Source: Kineosporia sp. R_H_3
GTDB taxonomy: Bacteria > Actinomycetota > Actinomycetes > Actinomycetales > Kineosporiaceae
Length of the DNA stretch: 64,000 nucleotides
Assembly: GCF_002198675.1 (NCBI RefSeq)
Contig: NZ_MWLL01000178.1
Coordinates: 62,001 to 126,000 of the forward strand
Reading direction: 5' to 3'
The translations under genes and the position numbers were made by a program. This document shows, one piece after another, positions 44,488 through 53,182 of the stretch. Under the pieces are notes generated by a model. It saw nothing but the letters and a program-made list of their open reading frames with translations, was not told the origin of the DNA and searched no databases. How positions within the stretch are numbered: position 1 is the first letter of the stretch; every line of letters begins with the position of its first letter.

Positions 44488-45243
44488 CTACCCGGCGTCC
44501 CCCGGGCGCGCGTCGAGCGTCCGCTCGAGGAAGTCCAGGTCGCGACGCAGCATGGCGATCGCGCGGCGGGCCGGGTCGGCCTCCGCAGGCTCCGACGAGC
44601 TGGACAGCACCGAGGCCACGGCGAGGTCGGCGACGGCCCGCGCGACGGCGTCCGCCTCGTCGTCGGTGCCGGGCCGGTGCCACCAGGCGATCCAGTTGCA
44701 CTGGCCGATGACGGAGAGCGCCGCGATCCGCGGGTCCACCGGTCGGAACTGACCGGACCGCACACCCTCGCCGATGACGCCGGCGAACTCCTTGAGGACG
44801 TCGCGGCGGCTCTTGCGGTACGGCTCGACGAGCTCGTTCGGCAGGTAGGCCTCGGAGCGGACCAGCAGCTGGAACCGCTCCGGGTTCCGCGCATGGCCCT
44901 GCGCCACGCGGTAGACCATCTCGTACAGCCGGGCAGCCGGGTCGGTCGCCTCGGCGGCCCGGATGCGGCGCAGCTCGGCGGCCGGCCCGTGGGCGAGCTC
45001 GGCGACGAGCCGGGCCAGGACGTCGTCCTTGCTCTTGATGTAGTGGTAGAGCGCGGGCCGGGTCATACCGGTCGCGTCGGCGATGTCCTGCAGGCTGGTG
45101 CCGGAGAAGCCGCGCTCGGCGAAGAGGCGGGTCGCCTCGGCGATGATCTGCTGCTCGACGAGGTCGCGTCGAGCGGTGCTGCGGGGCCGCTGAGGAGCCG
45201 GCGGGCTGCTGTCGTCGGCTTGCTGGGGGTTCGCCGTCGCCAT
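44488..45243 (-). CDS. TetR-family regulator
   Basis: The product has 251 residues. The helix-turn-helix is at about 30-78 (IIAEATRLFAERGFSGTSLQDIADATGMTRPALYHYIKSKDDVL). The ligand domain is long. It lies 26 bases after the AMP-ligase gene on the same strand, so it is probably last in the leftward operon. It is the best candidate to bind the GTCGAA half-site pairs in front of both catabolic operons and would then respond to an aromatic CoA ester or acid. Both points are inference. Confidence 0.9.
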   Translation of the reverse strand: MATANPQQADDSSPPAPQRPRSTARRDLVEQQIIAEATRLFAERGFSGTSLQDIADATGMTRPALYHYIKSKDDVLARLVAELAHGPAAELRRIRAAEATDPAARLYEMVYRVAQGHARNPERFQLLVRSEAYLPNELVEPYRKSRRDVLKEFAGVIGEGVRSGQFRPVDPRIAALSVIGQCNWIAWWHRPGTDDEADAVARAVADLAVASVLSSSSEPAEADPARRAIAMLRRDLDFLERTLDARPGDAG

Positions 45244-45269
45244 GTGCGTGACTGTACTGGGACGGCCGC

Positions 45270-47021
45270 TCAGTGCCCGGGACCCGGGTCGGCGGCCATC
45301 TGCCGCAGAAGGGCCTTGTTCAGCTTGCCCACCTTGGTCCGGGGGAGGACGTCGAGGCGCTCGACGCGCTCCGGCCACTTGTACTTCGCGACGCCCAGAC
45401 CGGCGAGCCACTCCTGCGCGTCACCCACGCCGAAGGCACGACCGGACACGACGTAGGCGCACGGCCGTTCACCGAGCCGCGGGTCGGGCATGGCGACGAC
45501 GGCGACCTCGGCGACGTCGGGGTGGCTCAGGAGGAGCAGCTCGACCTCCTCGGCGTTGATCTTCTCGCCACCGCGGTTGATGACGTCCTTGATGCGGCCC
45601 TCGATGAGCAGATGCGGCTCGCCGTCGAAGTCCTGCCACCGAGCGAGGTCCCCGGTGCGGTAGAAGCCGTCGGACGTGAAGGCCTCGGTGTTGCGTTCGG
45701 GTGCGGCGTAGTAGCCGGGGATCGTGTACGGGCCACGGCAGCACAGCTCACCGATCTCGCCGGCCGCGACCTGCTGCTCCGAGCCGGGATAGCAGATGCG
45801 GATCTCGTCGAGCGGGCTCAGCACCCGCCCCACGGACCGGAGCCTGGCCTCGCGGGGGTCGTCACGCCGGCTGAGGCAGAACAGCCCTTCCCCCATGCCG
45901 AACAGCTGACCGGACCAGATGCCACGGCGTTCGATCTCCTCGAACAGGTCGTCGGGGACCTTGGTGCCCGACAGCAGGAGGCCGTCCAGCGTCGGGAGCG
46001 CGTCGAGGAAGGCCGGTTCCCCGACCGCGGCGAAGTGCGCGTGCCCCACGAGGGCGAAGGTCGTGCCCTCGCGCGCGAGCAGGGGCAGCGATGCCCGCGC
46101 GTCCGGGGTCCCGAGCACCAAGGTCGCGCCGACGGCATGGCTCGCGTGGGTGGCGCACACGATCCCCGCGTTGTGGATGATCGGGATGAGGTGGGCGACC
46201 TTGGTCTCCGCGGTCCACCCGAGATGCCGGGCGTAGGCGAGCGCGTTGTACCAGTACTCGTTGTGCCGACGCGGTATGAGCTTCGGCGCCCCCGTCGTGC
46301 CGCCGGACAGCTGCAGCGCGGCGATGCTCTCCGGGCCACGGGCGGCCTGGGCCGACCGCACCGCAGCCGCGACGGCGTCGGCCGGCAGTCCCGCCCCGAG
46401 AGACGCCAGGGGCAGCGTCAGGGGAGCATCCTCGGCGGCCGGTGCCGCCGTCACGGGGGCCGGGCCGCCGGGCGGGTCGATCGTGAGGATCCATCCGACG
46501 GAGGGGACGTCGCCCGCGACGTTCCGGGCCAGGGCCACGAGATCGGTCGTGCCGGCGGGGGTGATCTCGACGACGTACGCCCTGGCCGCCGACAGGGCGC
46601 CGATCGCCCGCATCTCGTGCTCACGGTGCGCGGCGAGCGTGGCGACGGGCACCAGCCCCGCCTTCTGGCAGGCGTACCAGGCGACGACCGACTCCAGCCG
46701 GTTGGTCACCTGGAACAGGACCCGGTCGCCCGGCACCAGGCCGGCGTCGAGCATCCCTGCGCCGACCCGGTCGGTCACGGCGTCCAGCTCGGCGTAGGTG
46801 AGACGCCCGTGGGCATCGACGACCGCGGTCCGTCCGGCGTGCAGCGCCGCCGAGGCGGACAGCTCCTCGCCGATCGTCCGTTCGCCCCAGCAGCCGGCGG
46901 ACCGGTAGGCGGCCGCCCGGACCGCAGGGAACGGTGGAGCGAGCACCGACTCCTCGTCCCGCACGACCGCGGCGCCGGCCGCACCGTGCGCTCCGACGGC
47001 CGCGCCGACGACGTCCGTCAT
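45270..47021 (-). CDS. Aryl acid AMP/CoA ligase (DhbE/salicylate-AMP ligase-like)
   Basis: The product has 583 residues. Adenylate-forming enzyme motifs are clear: LQLSGGTTGAPKLIPRRHNEY (P-loop), the aryl-acid-type segment with IPIIHNAGI, YRTGDLARWQ, IEGRIKDVINRGGEKI and the C-terminal Lys in RTKVGKLNK. The SGGTTGAPKLIPR form is that of 2,3-dihydroxybenzoate- or salicylate-activating enzymes. It probably activates the aromatic acid that the neighbouring FMO hydroxylates. The ATG overlaps the FMO stop. Confidence 0.88.
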   Translation of the reverse strand: MTDVVGAAVGAHGAAGAAVVRDEESVLAPPFPAVRAAAYRSAGCWGERTIGEELSASAALHAGRTAVVDAHGRLTYAELDAVTDRVGAGMLDAGLVPGDRVLFQVTNRLESVVAWYACQKAGLVPVATLAAHREHEMRAIGALSAARAYVVEITPAGTTDLVALARNVAGDVPSVGWILTIDPPGGPAPVTAAPAAEDAPLTLPLASLGAGLPADAVAAAVRSAQAARGPESIAALQLSGGTTGAPKLIPRRHNEYWYNALAYARHLGWTAETKVAHLIPIIHNAGIVCATHASHAVGATLVLGTPDARASLPLLAREGTTFALVGHAHFAAVGEPAFLDALPTLDGLLLSGTKVPDDLFEEIERRGIWSGQLFGMGEGLFCLSRRDDPREARLRSVGRVLSPLDEIRICYPGSEQQVAAGEIGELCCRGPYTIPGYYAAPERNTEAFTSDGFYRTGDLARWQDFDGEPHLLIEGRIKDVINRGGEKINAEEVELLLLSHPDVAEVAVVAMPDPRLGERPCAYVVSGRAFGVGDAQEWLAGLGVAKYKWPERVERLDVLPRTKVGKLNKALLRQMAADPGPGH

Positions 47022-48592
47022 GGCACCGGCTCCTGCTCGGACGCCCACGTCACGAGGTCCGTACGGCCGCTGACGAGGGCGTCCGCGGCGAGGTCGCGCC
47101 ACTTCGGGTCGAGGCGTGCGACGACGAGTGCACCGGTCTCCCGCTTCATCCGTTCTCCGATGTCGAACATCGTCAGGGTGGCACCCACGTCGTCGGCGCA
47201 CGAGAGCAGGACGGCGTGCGCCCCTGCGGCCCGGACGGCGTCCGCCGTGCGGGCCACGAGTCCGTCGGCCCGTGCGCCCCACGGCTCGGCGACGTCGACC
47301 TCGAGCCGGACGACGGCTCCGACGAGCTCCGTGAGAGCCGTCTCGGCGACGACGCGGCCGGGGACCTGCCCGGAAGCGAGGGTCAGCGGTCGGGACAGGA
47401 CCCAGTCGACCCGGGCGGAGGTGTCGACGTCGGCGGCGGCGACGTCGGCGAACTGGGCCAGCGCGGCGTCGACGACGTGCGGCGTCCGGGTGGCGAACTT
47501 GTCGATGGAGACCTTTCCGGCGCGGGTCATGTAGGACACGAAGAGCCGTTCCACCGGCAGGTCGAGGCGGGTGGCGAACGAGTCCCACCAGTGCATGCTC
47601 CGGTCGGCGGTCTCCTGCAGGTGCTCCACCCCCGGGCGGTGGACGGCGTCGTACTCCGCGAGGGCCTCCGCGACCGTCGGCTGCTCCGCGAGTGCGCGGC
47701 TCAACGCGATCGCGCCCTCCATCGCCAGCTTCGTCCCGGACCCGATGGAGTAGTGCGCCGTGTGGGCCGCGTCGCCGAGCAGGACGAGGTTGCCGTGGTG
47801 CCACTGCCGGCAGCGGACGGTGCGGAACCGCAGCCAGCGGGTGCGGTTGCCGATGAGCCGGTGGCCGCGCAGCTCCTCGGCGAACGCGTCACCGAGGTAG
47901 GCGAGTGTGGTCTCGTCGCTGTCGTCGACCGCGGTGAGCTCCGTCGTCCGGTCGAATCCCGCTGCCCGCCAGGTGGTCTCGTCGACCTCGACGAGGAAGG
48001 TGCTGCGGTCGGCCGCGTAGGGATAGGCGTGCGCGACGAACGTGCCGTGCTCGGTCCGCGCTGGGGTGAAGACCGCGCTCGGCAGCGCGAACTCGGTGCC
48101 GCACCACACGTAGAGGCTGTCGTGCCACTCGATGTCGGCGCCGAACTCACGCGCGTGCGCCTCGCGGGTGCCGCTGCTGACGCCGTCGGCCGCGATGACG
48201 ACGTCCGCGTCGAGGTCCTCGGCGCGGACCCTGGCCCCGTAGTGCAGCCGGACCCCGACCGCGGCCGCGTGCCGGCGCAGGAGGTCGAGCAGGGCGGTCC
48301 GGCCGATGGCGATGAGGTTGTCACCGGGCAGCTGCACCTTGCGGCCGGCGACCCGCATGGACATGTCGTGCGGCCACGAGGTCTCCAGGATGTCCCGCAG
48401 CGTGTCGGGGTCGGCGGCCTGGAGGTTGCGCTGCGTGCGGGTCGCGAGGCCGACCCCGAACCCGAAGGTCCGGGCCGGGTCGGCGTCCTCGTAGACGTCG
48501 ACCCGGCAGTCCGGCTGGCTGAGCTTGATGAGCCGCGCCGCGTAGAGGCCTCCCGGTCCCCCTCCGACGACTGCTGCGCTTCGCAGTCTCAT
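47018..48592 (-). CDS. Aryl-CoA (salicyloyl-CoA 5-hydroxylase-like) FAD monooxygenase
   Basis: The product has 524 residues. The N-terminal 380 residues match the FAD monooxygenase part of salicyloyl-CoA/anthraniloyl-CoA hydroxylases (VVGGGPGGLYAARLIKL, FGFGVGLATRTQ, VVIAADGVSS, LVLLGDAAHTAHYSIGSGTK). Known members carry a full Old-Yellow-Enzyme domain after this. Here only about 130 residues remain, with a barrel-end-like piece (ETGALVVARLDPKWRDLAADALVSGRTDLV). It is between HyuB and the ligase in the operon. The substrate is likely an aryl-CoA made by the ligase. Confidence 0.83.
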   Translation of the reverse strand: MRLRSAAVVGGGPGGLYAARLIKLSQPDCRVDVYEDADPARTFGFGVGLATRTQRNLQAADPDTLRDILETSWPHDMSMRVAGRKVQLPGDNLIAIGRTALLDLLRRHAAAVGVRLHYGARVRAEDLDADVVIAADGVSSGTREAHAREFGADIEWHDSLYVWCGTEFALPSAVFTPARTEHGTFVAHAYPYAADRSTFLVEVDETTWRAAGFDRTTELTAVDDSDETTLAYLGDAFAEELRGHRLIGNRTRWLRFRTVRCRQWHHGNLVLLGDAAHTAHYSIGSGTKLAMEGAIALSRALAEQPTVAEALAEYDAVHRPGVEHLQETADRSMHWWDSFATRLDLPVERLFVSYMTRAGKVSIDKFATRTPHVVDAALAQFADVAAADVDTSARVDWVLSRPLTLASGQVPGRVVAETALTELVGAVVRLEVDVAEPWGARADGLVARTADAVRAAGAHAVLLSCADDVGATLTMFDIGERMKRETGALVVARLDPKWRDLAADALVSGRTDLVTWASEQEPVP

Positions 48593-48596
48593 CGGC

Positions 48597-50927
48597 TCAT
48601 CCCTGTGCCGCCACGGCGAACCGTGTCACGTCGGCGATGTGGTCCTCGTGCTCGCGGGGCACGACGGAGGAGTACACCGCCGTCCAGCAACCGGGGCAGC
48701 ACAGCTGCCGGAAGACGACGTCGGCGTCGACGTACGTCTCGGGCGCCGAGGTGACCTGCGGACCCGCGTCGCTCGAGGGCCCTTCGTAGACGGCGAGCTG
48801 CAACCGGGTGTCGGTCCGCAGGTCGGCGAGCCGGCGCCCGCAGTGCGTGCAACCGACGGCATGGGCGCTGTCGACGACGAACAGGTTGTCGTCGAGACGC
48901 CGCGCGGCCGACCGGTCGAGCGGTGCGCCACCGTCGACGGACGCCGTGCCGTCCGGCACGGTCGACCGCGCCTGCCGCGCAGCGAGGATCTCGTCGCGGC
49001 GGTGCCGGGTCGCGGAGGCGTCCACCGAGCCGTCGACGAGGACGACGCCGTAGACGTCGCGAGCGGCGGTGACGGTGACCTTGCCCTCGCGGACGTCGGC
49101 CGCGACGGACGCCGGATCGCGCCGGCAGGGGTCTCCGTACCCGCCACCGCCCTGCCAGTGCATGTACAGGACCTCTCCGGGCGCGAGGTACGACGACTGG
49201 TAGCAGTTCTCCAGCTCGAGCTCGACCCCGAGGTCGCTCATCGCCTGCGGGATCGTGCCGGCGGCGAGCATCGCCGCCACGTCGGCGCCGCGGGCGATCA
49301 CCTCGAGACCGGTGTTGCCCGGGTAGCCGCCGGACAGACCGGTGTTCTGGGCGACGGCCTTGCCCGCGGAGGCGAACACCAGCCCGGCCGGCACGTGCGA
49401 CCCGTACAGCGACATGGCCATCGACGCGCTGACACCGCCGCGGTGCGCACCGGGGCCGCCCGAGTCCGGCTCCTCGCGCCGCCAGAGGACGAGCAGCGGG
49501 TAGAGGAACTCGGTCATCTCGACGTCCGGCACGCGGCCCATCGGGATGCACAGCAGGCCACCGGTGTCCATGCCGTCGGTGGTCGGGCGGGCGCCGAAGC
49601 CCCCGGCCATCGGCTCCATGAAGACGTTGAGGAAGGGGACAGGCACCGGCCCGCGCTGGTCGAGACCGGCGATGATCGCGGTGTCCCAGGTGCCGCAGCA
49701 CGCGGCCTGCACGCTCGCACCGAGGTCGACCGACTGGTCGAGCATCTGCGACAGGCACTCGGCGATGAGCTGCCCGGTGAGCCACGCCGGCCCGATCGGG
49801 GCACGGCTGACGGCCGCCGGGTAGGTGGCGTTGTTCAGTGTGCCTTCCTCGGACACCAGGTCGAAGCAGCGCATGAGACCGCCTGCTGACCAAGGGATGT
49901 CGTGGGCGAGGATCGGCAGCAGGGCGAGCATGGCACCGCCACGCATCCCGGCGTACGTGCAGTTGATCATCCCTGCCTGCGGGTCGGTGCCGGTGAAGTC
50001 CAGCGTCAGGTGGTCGCCGGCCTTGGTCATGAGCACCGTGATCTTGTGCAGGTTCCGGTCGCCCTCGTGCGACTGGTCCTGGTAGCCCGTGGCCCGCCAG
50101 CTCCCGTCGGGGAGGCCGGCGAGCTTGGCCCGCATCCGGGCCTCGGCGTCGTTCATCATCCGCTTCATCACGGCCTTGACGGTGTCCGCTCCGTACTGCT
50201 CGACGACCTCGAGCAGCCGACGTCGGCCGACCGTGTTCGAGCCGACCTTGGCTCGGAGGTCCAGCCCGACGAGCATCGGGACGCGCGACCGGCGCACCCA
50301 CAGGTCGGCGACGTCCTCCTGCAGCTCGAAGTCGCGGACGACCTTGACCGGCGGAGTGGGCAGCGACTCGGCGAAGACGTCCTGCGCACCGGGGTTGAAC
50401 GAGCCGAGGCCGGGGCCGCCGAGGTCGGGCTCGTGGCACACGGCACTCGTCCAGGCGAAGAGCTTGCCCTCGATGAAGACCGGCTGGAAGACGATGACGT
50501 CGTTCTGGTGCAGGCCGCCACCGACCCAGGGGTCGTTGCACAGGAACATGTCGCCCTCGCGGATCCCCGGGTTGACCGCGCGGTGCTGCAGCGTCCAGTA
50601 GACCGCGAGGTCGACGGCACCGACGAGCATCGTGTTGTAGAGGCCGACCTGGACCTCCTGGCCGGCCTCGTCGCAGATCGCGAAGTCGAAGTCGTTGGCG
50701 TCGGTGACGATCGGCGAGCCGGACATCTGCTTGAGGGCCTCGCCCATCTCCTCTGTGACCGACCAGAGCCGGTGCCGGACGACCTCGTAGGTCAGCGGGT
50801 CCAGGGCGTCGATCTGCTCCTGGGTCACGGTGTGGACCGGCAGCGACTGCGGCAGCGAGGCGTAGATCTGCTCGGGGCTGACGGGGCGGCTGGAGAAGTA
50901 CTCCGAGCCGGGGACGGCCATCGCCAT
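48597..50927 (-). CDS. Hydantoinase B/acetone carboxylase alpha-like protein fused to a gamma-like zinc domain
   Basis: The product has 776 residues. The first 590 are a HyuB/acetone carboxylase alpha-type domain (FLCNDPWVGGGLHQNDV, ACCGTWDTAIIAGLDQ, ending HWQGGGGYGDP). The C-terminal 100 residues have paired Cys motifs (VGCTHCGRR near 695, LCCPGCW near 742) like the zinc-binding gamma subunit of acetone/acetophenone carboxylases. Such enzymes carboxylate ketones using ATP. AAGGAGAG lies before the ATG, inside the end of hyuA-like gene. Fusion of subunits is unusual. Confidence 0.85.
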   Translation of the reverse strand: MAMAVPGSEYFSSRPVSPEQIYASLPQSLPVHTVTQEQIDALDPLTYEVVRHRLWSVTEEMGEALKQMSGSPIVTDANDFDFAICDEAGQEVQVGLYNTMLVGAVDLAVYWTLQHRAVNPGIREGDMFLCNDPWVGGGLHQNDVIVFQPVFIEGKLFAWTSAVCHEPDLGGPGLGSFNPGAQDVFAESLPTPPVKVVRDFELQEDVADLWVRRSRVPMLVGLDLRAKVGSNTVGRRRLLEVVEQYGADTVKAVMKRMMNDAEARMRAKLAGLPDGSWRATGYQDQSHEGDRNLHKITVLMTKAGDHLTLDFTGTDPQAGMINCTYAGMRGGAMLALLPILAHDIPWSAGGLMRCFDLVSEEGTLNNATYPAAVSRAPIGPAWLTGQLIAECLSQMLDQSVDLGASVQAACCGTWDTAIIAGLDQRGPVPVPFLNVFMEPMAGGFGARPTTDGMDTGGLLCIPMGRVPDVEMTEFLYPLLVLWRREEPDSGGPGAHRGGVSASMAMSLYGSHVPAGLVFASAGKAVAQNTGLSGGYPGNTGLEVIARGADVAAMLAAGTIPQAMSDLGVELELENCYQSSYLAPGEVLYMHWQGGGGYGDPCRRDPASVAADVREGKVTVTAARDVYGVVLVDGSVDASATRHRRDEILAARQARSTVPDGTASVDGGAPLDRSAARRLDDNLFVVDSAHAVGCTHCGRRLADLRTDTRLQLAVYEGPSSDAGPQVTSAPETYVDADVVFRQLCCPGCWTAVYSSVVPREHEDHIADVTRFAVAAQG

Positions 50928-50928
50928 G

Positions 50929-53037
50929 TCAGCTCTCCTTCGTGAGGATCGAGAGGTTGCCGAGGGCGTCGACGGTGCCGGTCATGCCGGCCGGGACGAC
51001 GACGGTGGTGGTGGGGACCTCGATGACGGCCGGGCCGACGATCTGGTGGCCGGCGCGCAGGCCCTCGTAGTCGTAGACGGCCGTGTCGACGTAGCCGACG
51101 CGGACGTCGAGGCACACCTTGCGGGTGCCCTTGAGCGCCTTGGCCGGGTCGTGGGTGCCTGCCTGCGGAAGCCGCGGGAACTCCGGGGAGAAGGGCAGGA
51201 CTCCGGTGGCCCGGACCCGGAAGGTGATGGCCTGGACGCCGGCCGCACTGAAGCCCGTGCCTTCGCCGTACAGCTCGGCGTACCGCTTCTCGAAGTCGGC
51301 GGCGAGCCGGGTCATCGCGTCGGCGTCGACCGGCCCGCCGGGGACGTCGACCTCGATCTCGGCGAGCTGCGCCGTGTAGCGCATGTCGACCGAGCGGGCG
51401 ATCTCGACGCTCTTGTACGTGAGGCCCTGGTCGTCGAGGGCGGCCCGGACCTGCACCTCGAGCTGGTCGAAGTTCGCCGCTGCGCGCGCCGGGTCGACCG
51501 GCATGAAGCCGGGGTCGGACATCTCCGCCGTGAGGACGACGTCGGACGACACCAGCCCGTAGGCGGAGAACGCGGACGCGACCGGGCCGAGCGGGATGAC
51601 GACCTCGCCGGCGCCGACCTCGGCGGCGTACGCGGCGCAGTAAGCGGGTCCGGCGCCGCCGAAGGCGTAGACGACGAAGTTGCGCGGGTCGTAGCCGCTC
51701 TCGACGACCGTCTTGCGCAGCAGGTCGGCGGTCTGCGCGTTCTGGATCGCGTAGATCGCCGAGGCGGCGTCCTCGACCGACAGGCCCAGAGGGTCGGCGA
51801 CCTTGGCCTTGATGGCGGCGCGCGCGGCCTCCAGGTCGAGCTGCTTGCGGCCGCCCAGCAGGCCGCTGGTGGGCAGGATGCCGAGCACGAGGTTGGCGTC
51901 GGTGTTGGTCGGTTCCGCACCGCCCTGGCCGTAGCACGCCGGGCCGGGGTCGGCGCCCGCGCTGCGAGGGCCGACGTGCAGGTTGCCGCCCGCGTCGATC
52001 CAGGCGATCGCGCCGCCACCGGAGCCGATCGCCTCGACGTGCAGCGACGGCACGTTGATCGGGTGGTGGTTGATCACCGTGGTGCTCCGGCGCACCGGTT
52101 CGCCGTCGACGATGAGCCCGACGAGGAAGGTCGTGCCGCCGACGTCCGTGGAGATGATGTTGCGGTGCCCCAGCTGGCGGCCGAGGCGCCCGGCGCCGAC
52201 GAGCCCGCCGGTCAGGACGGACCCGATGGTGCTCATCGCCGAGATGTGCGCGCGGTGGGCCGCGACGGCGCCACCGTTGCTCTGCATGACGAGCACCGGC
52301 CCGGCCAGGCCGTGCGCCTGGAGCCGCGCCTCGAGGTCGGACAGGTAGCTGCGCAGCCCGGGTGCCACCTGCGCGCTCATGATGGTCGTCGCGTGCCGGG
52401 CGAACTCGCGGATCCGGGGGCTCACCTCGCTCGACAGCGCCACGAAGACGTCGGCGTCGATCTCGGCGACGATCTCGCGGATCCGCTGCTCGTGCGCGGG
52501 GTTGCGGAACGACCACAGCAGGGAGACCGCGATCGACCGGACGCCCGCGGCGATGAGCGAGCCCACGGCGGCACGGACCGAGTCCTCGTCGAGAGCCACG
52601 ACGACGTTGCCGTCCCGGTCCATCCGCTCGGTCACCTCGACGACGTGCCGCTTGGACAGCAGCGCGTGCCGCTTCGTCTGCCCGAGCACGGCCTGGAGCT
52701 CGTGCGGCGAGGAACCCAGGTAGCGCCCCTCGACGTTCATGATGAAGATCGAGTCCTGGTGGCCGCGGGTCGTGAGGAACCCGACGGGCGGGACGTTGCC
52801 GGTGACGAGGGCGTTCAGCGAGGACGTCGTGCCATGCGCGATGTGGTGGGTGCCGGCCAGCAGTGCGTCGAGACCGATGTCCAGCTGGGTCGCCAGTGCG
52901 GCGAGCGCGTCGACGACACCGTCGGCGTAGTTGGCCGGGGTCGAGGGGACCTTCGCCGAGATCATCTGACCGGTGTCGTCGTCCAGAACGGCATCGGTGA
53001 ACGTTCCGCCGACGTCGACGCCAATGACAAACGTCAT
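50929..53037 (-). CDS. Hydantoinase A/acetone carboxylase beta-like ATPase subunit
   Basis: The product has 702 residues. The N-terminus has the ASKHA-type phosphate loop (VIGVDVGGTFTDAVLDD), a second loop IISTDVGGTTF, and AFGGAGPAYCAAYA typical of HyuA/oxoprolinase-type subunits that bind ATP. It pairs with the HyuB-like protein 1 base downstream. It is first of the leftward operon; GGAGCTGGGTGAG serves as ribosome site. Likely half of an ATP-dependent carboxylase or hydrolase. The substrate is unknown, possibly an aromatic ketone or phenol derivative. Confidence 0.88.
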   Translation of the reverse strand: MTFVIGVDVGGTFTDAVLDDDTGQMISAKVPSTPANYADGVVDALAALATQLDIGLDALLAGTHHIAHGTTSSLNALVTGNVPPVGFLTTRGHQDSIFIMNVEGRYLGSSPHELQAVLGQTKRHALLSKRHVVEVTERMDRDGNVVVALDEDSVRAAVGSLIAAGVRSIAVSLLWSFRNPAHEQRIREIVAEIDADVFVALSSEVSPRIREFARHATTIMSAQVAPGLRSYLSDLEARLQAHGLAGPVLVMQSNGGAVAAHRAHISAMSTIGSVLTGGLVGAGRLGRQLGHRNIISTDVGGTTFLVGLIVDGEPVRRSTTVINHHPINVPSLHVEAIGSGGGAIAWIDAGGNLHVGPRSAGADPGPACYGQGGAEPTNTDANLVLGILPTSGLLGGRKQLDLEAARAAIKAKVADPLGLSVEDAASAIYAIQNAQTADLLRKTVVESGYDPRNFVVYAFGGAGPAYCAAYAAEVGAGEVVIPLGPVASAFSAYGLVSSDVVLTAEMSDPGFMPVDPARAAANFDQLEVQVRAALDDQGLTYKSVEIARSVDMRYTAQLAEIEVDVPGGPVDADAMTRLAADFEKRYAELYGEGTGFSAAGVQAITFRVRATGVLPFSPEFPRLPQAGTHDPAKALKGTRKVCLDVRVGYVDTAVYDYEGLRAGHQIVGPAVIEVPTTTVVVPAGMTGTVDALGNLSILTKES

Positions 53038-53071
53038 CTCACCCAGCTCCTTCGATGGTGGACTGCCGGGA

Positions 53072-53111
53072 CCGTAAGCGATGTTCGACGCAAGCGTCAA
53101 TAGTTCGACAC
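53072..53111 (-). promoter_or_regulatory. Promoter with paired GTCGAA half-sites, leftward catabolic operon
   Basis: On the minus strand a -35 TTGACG (53100-53095) and -10 TTACGG (53077-53072) have a 17-bp spacer. GTGTCGAAC (53111-53103) and GCGTCGAAC (53091-53083) are direct half-sites 20 bp apart, as in the promoter at 41459-41496. Both promoters also share an 18-bp block TTGACGNNNGYGTCGAAC. Confidence 0.65.
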
Positions 53112-53182
53112 GCTGTTGGTTCATTGGTGACCAGAGTCGTTGGTCCCGCCCCTCCCCACGACGGCCGTTCGACAGTTGCCGC

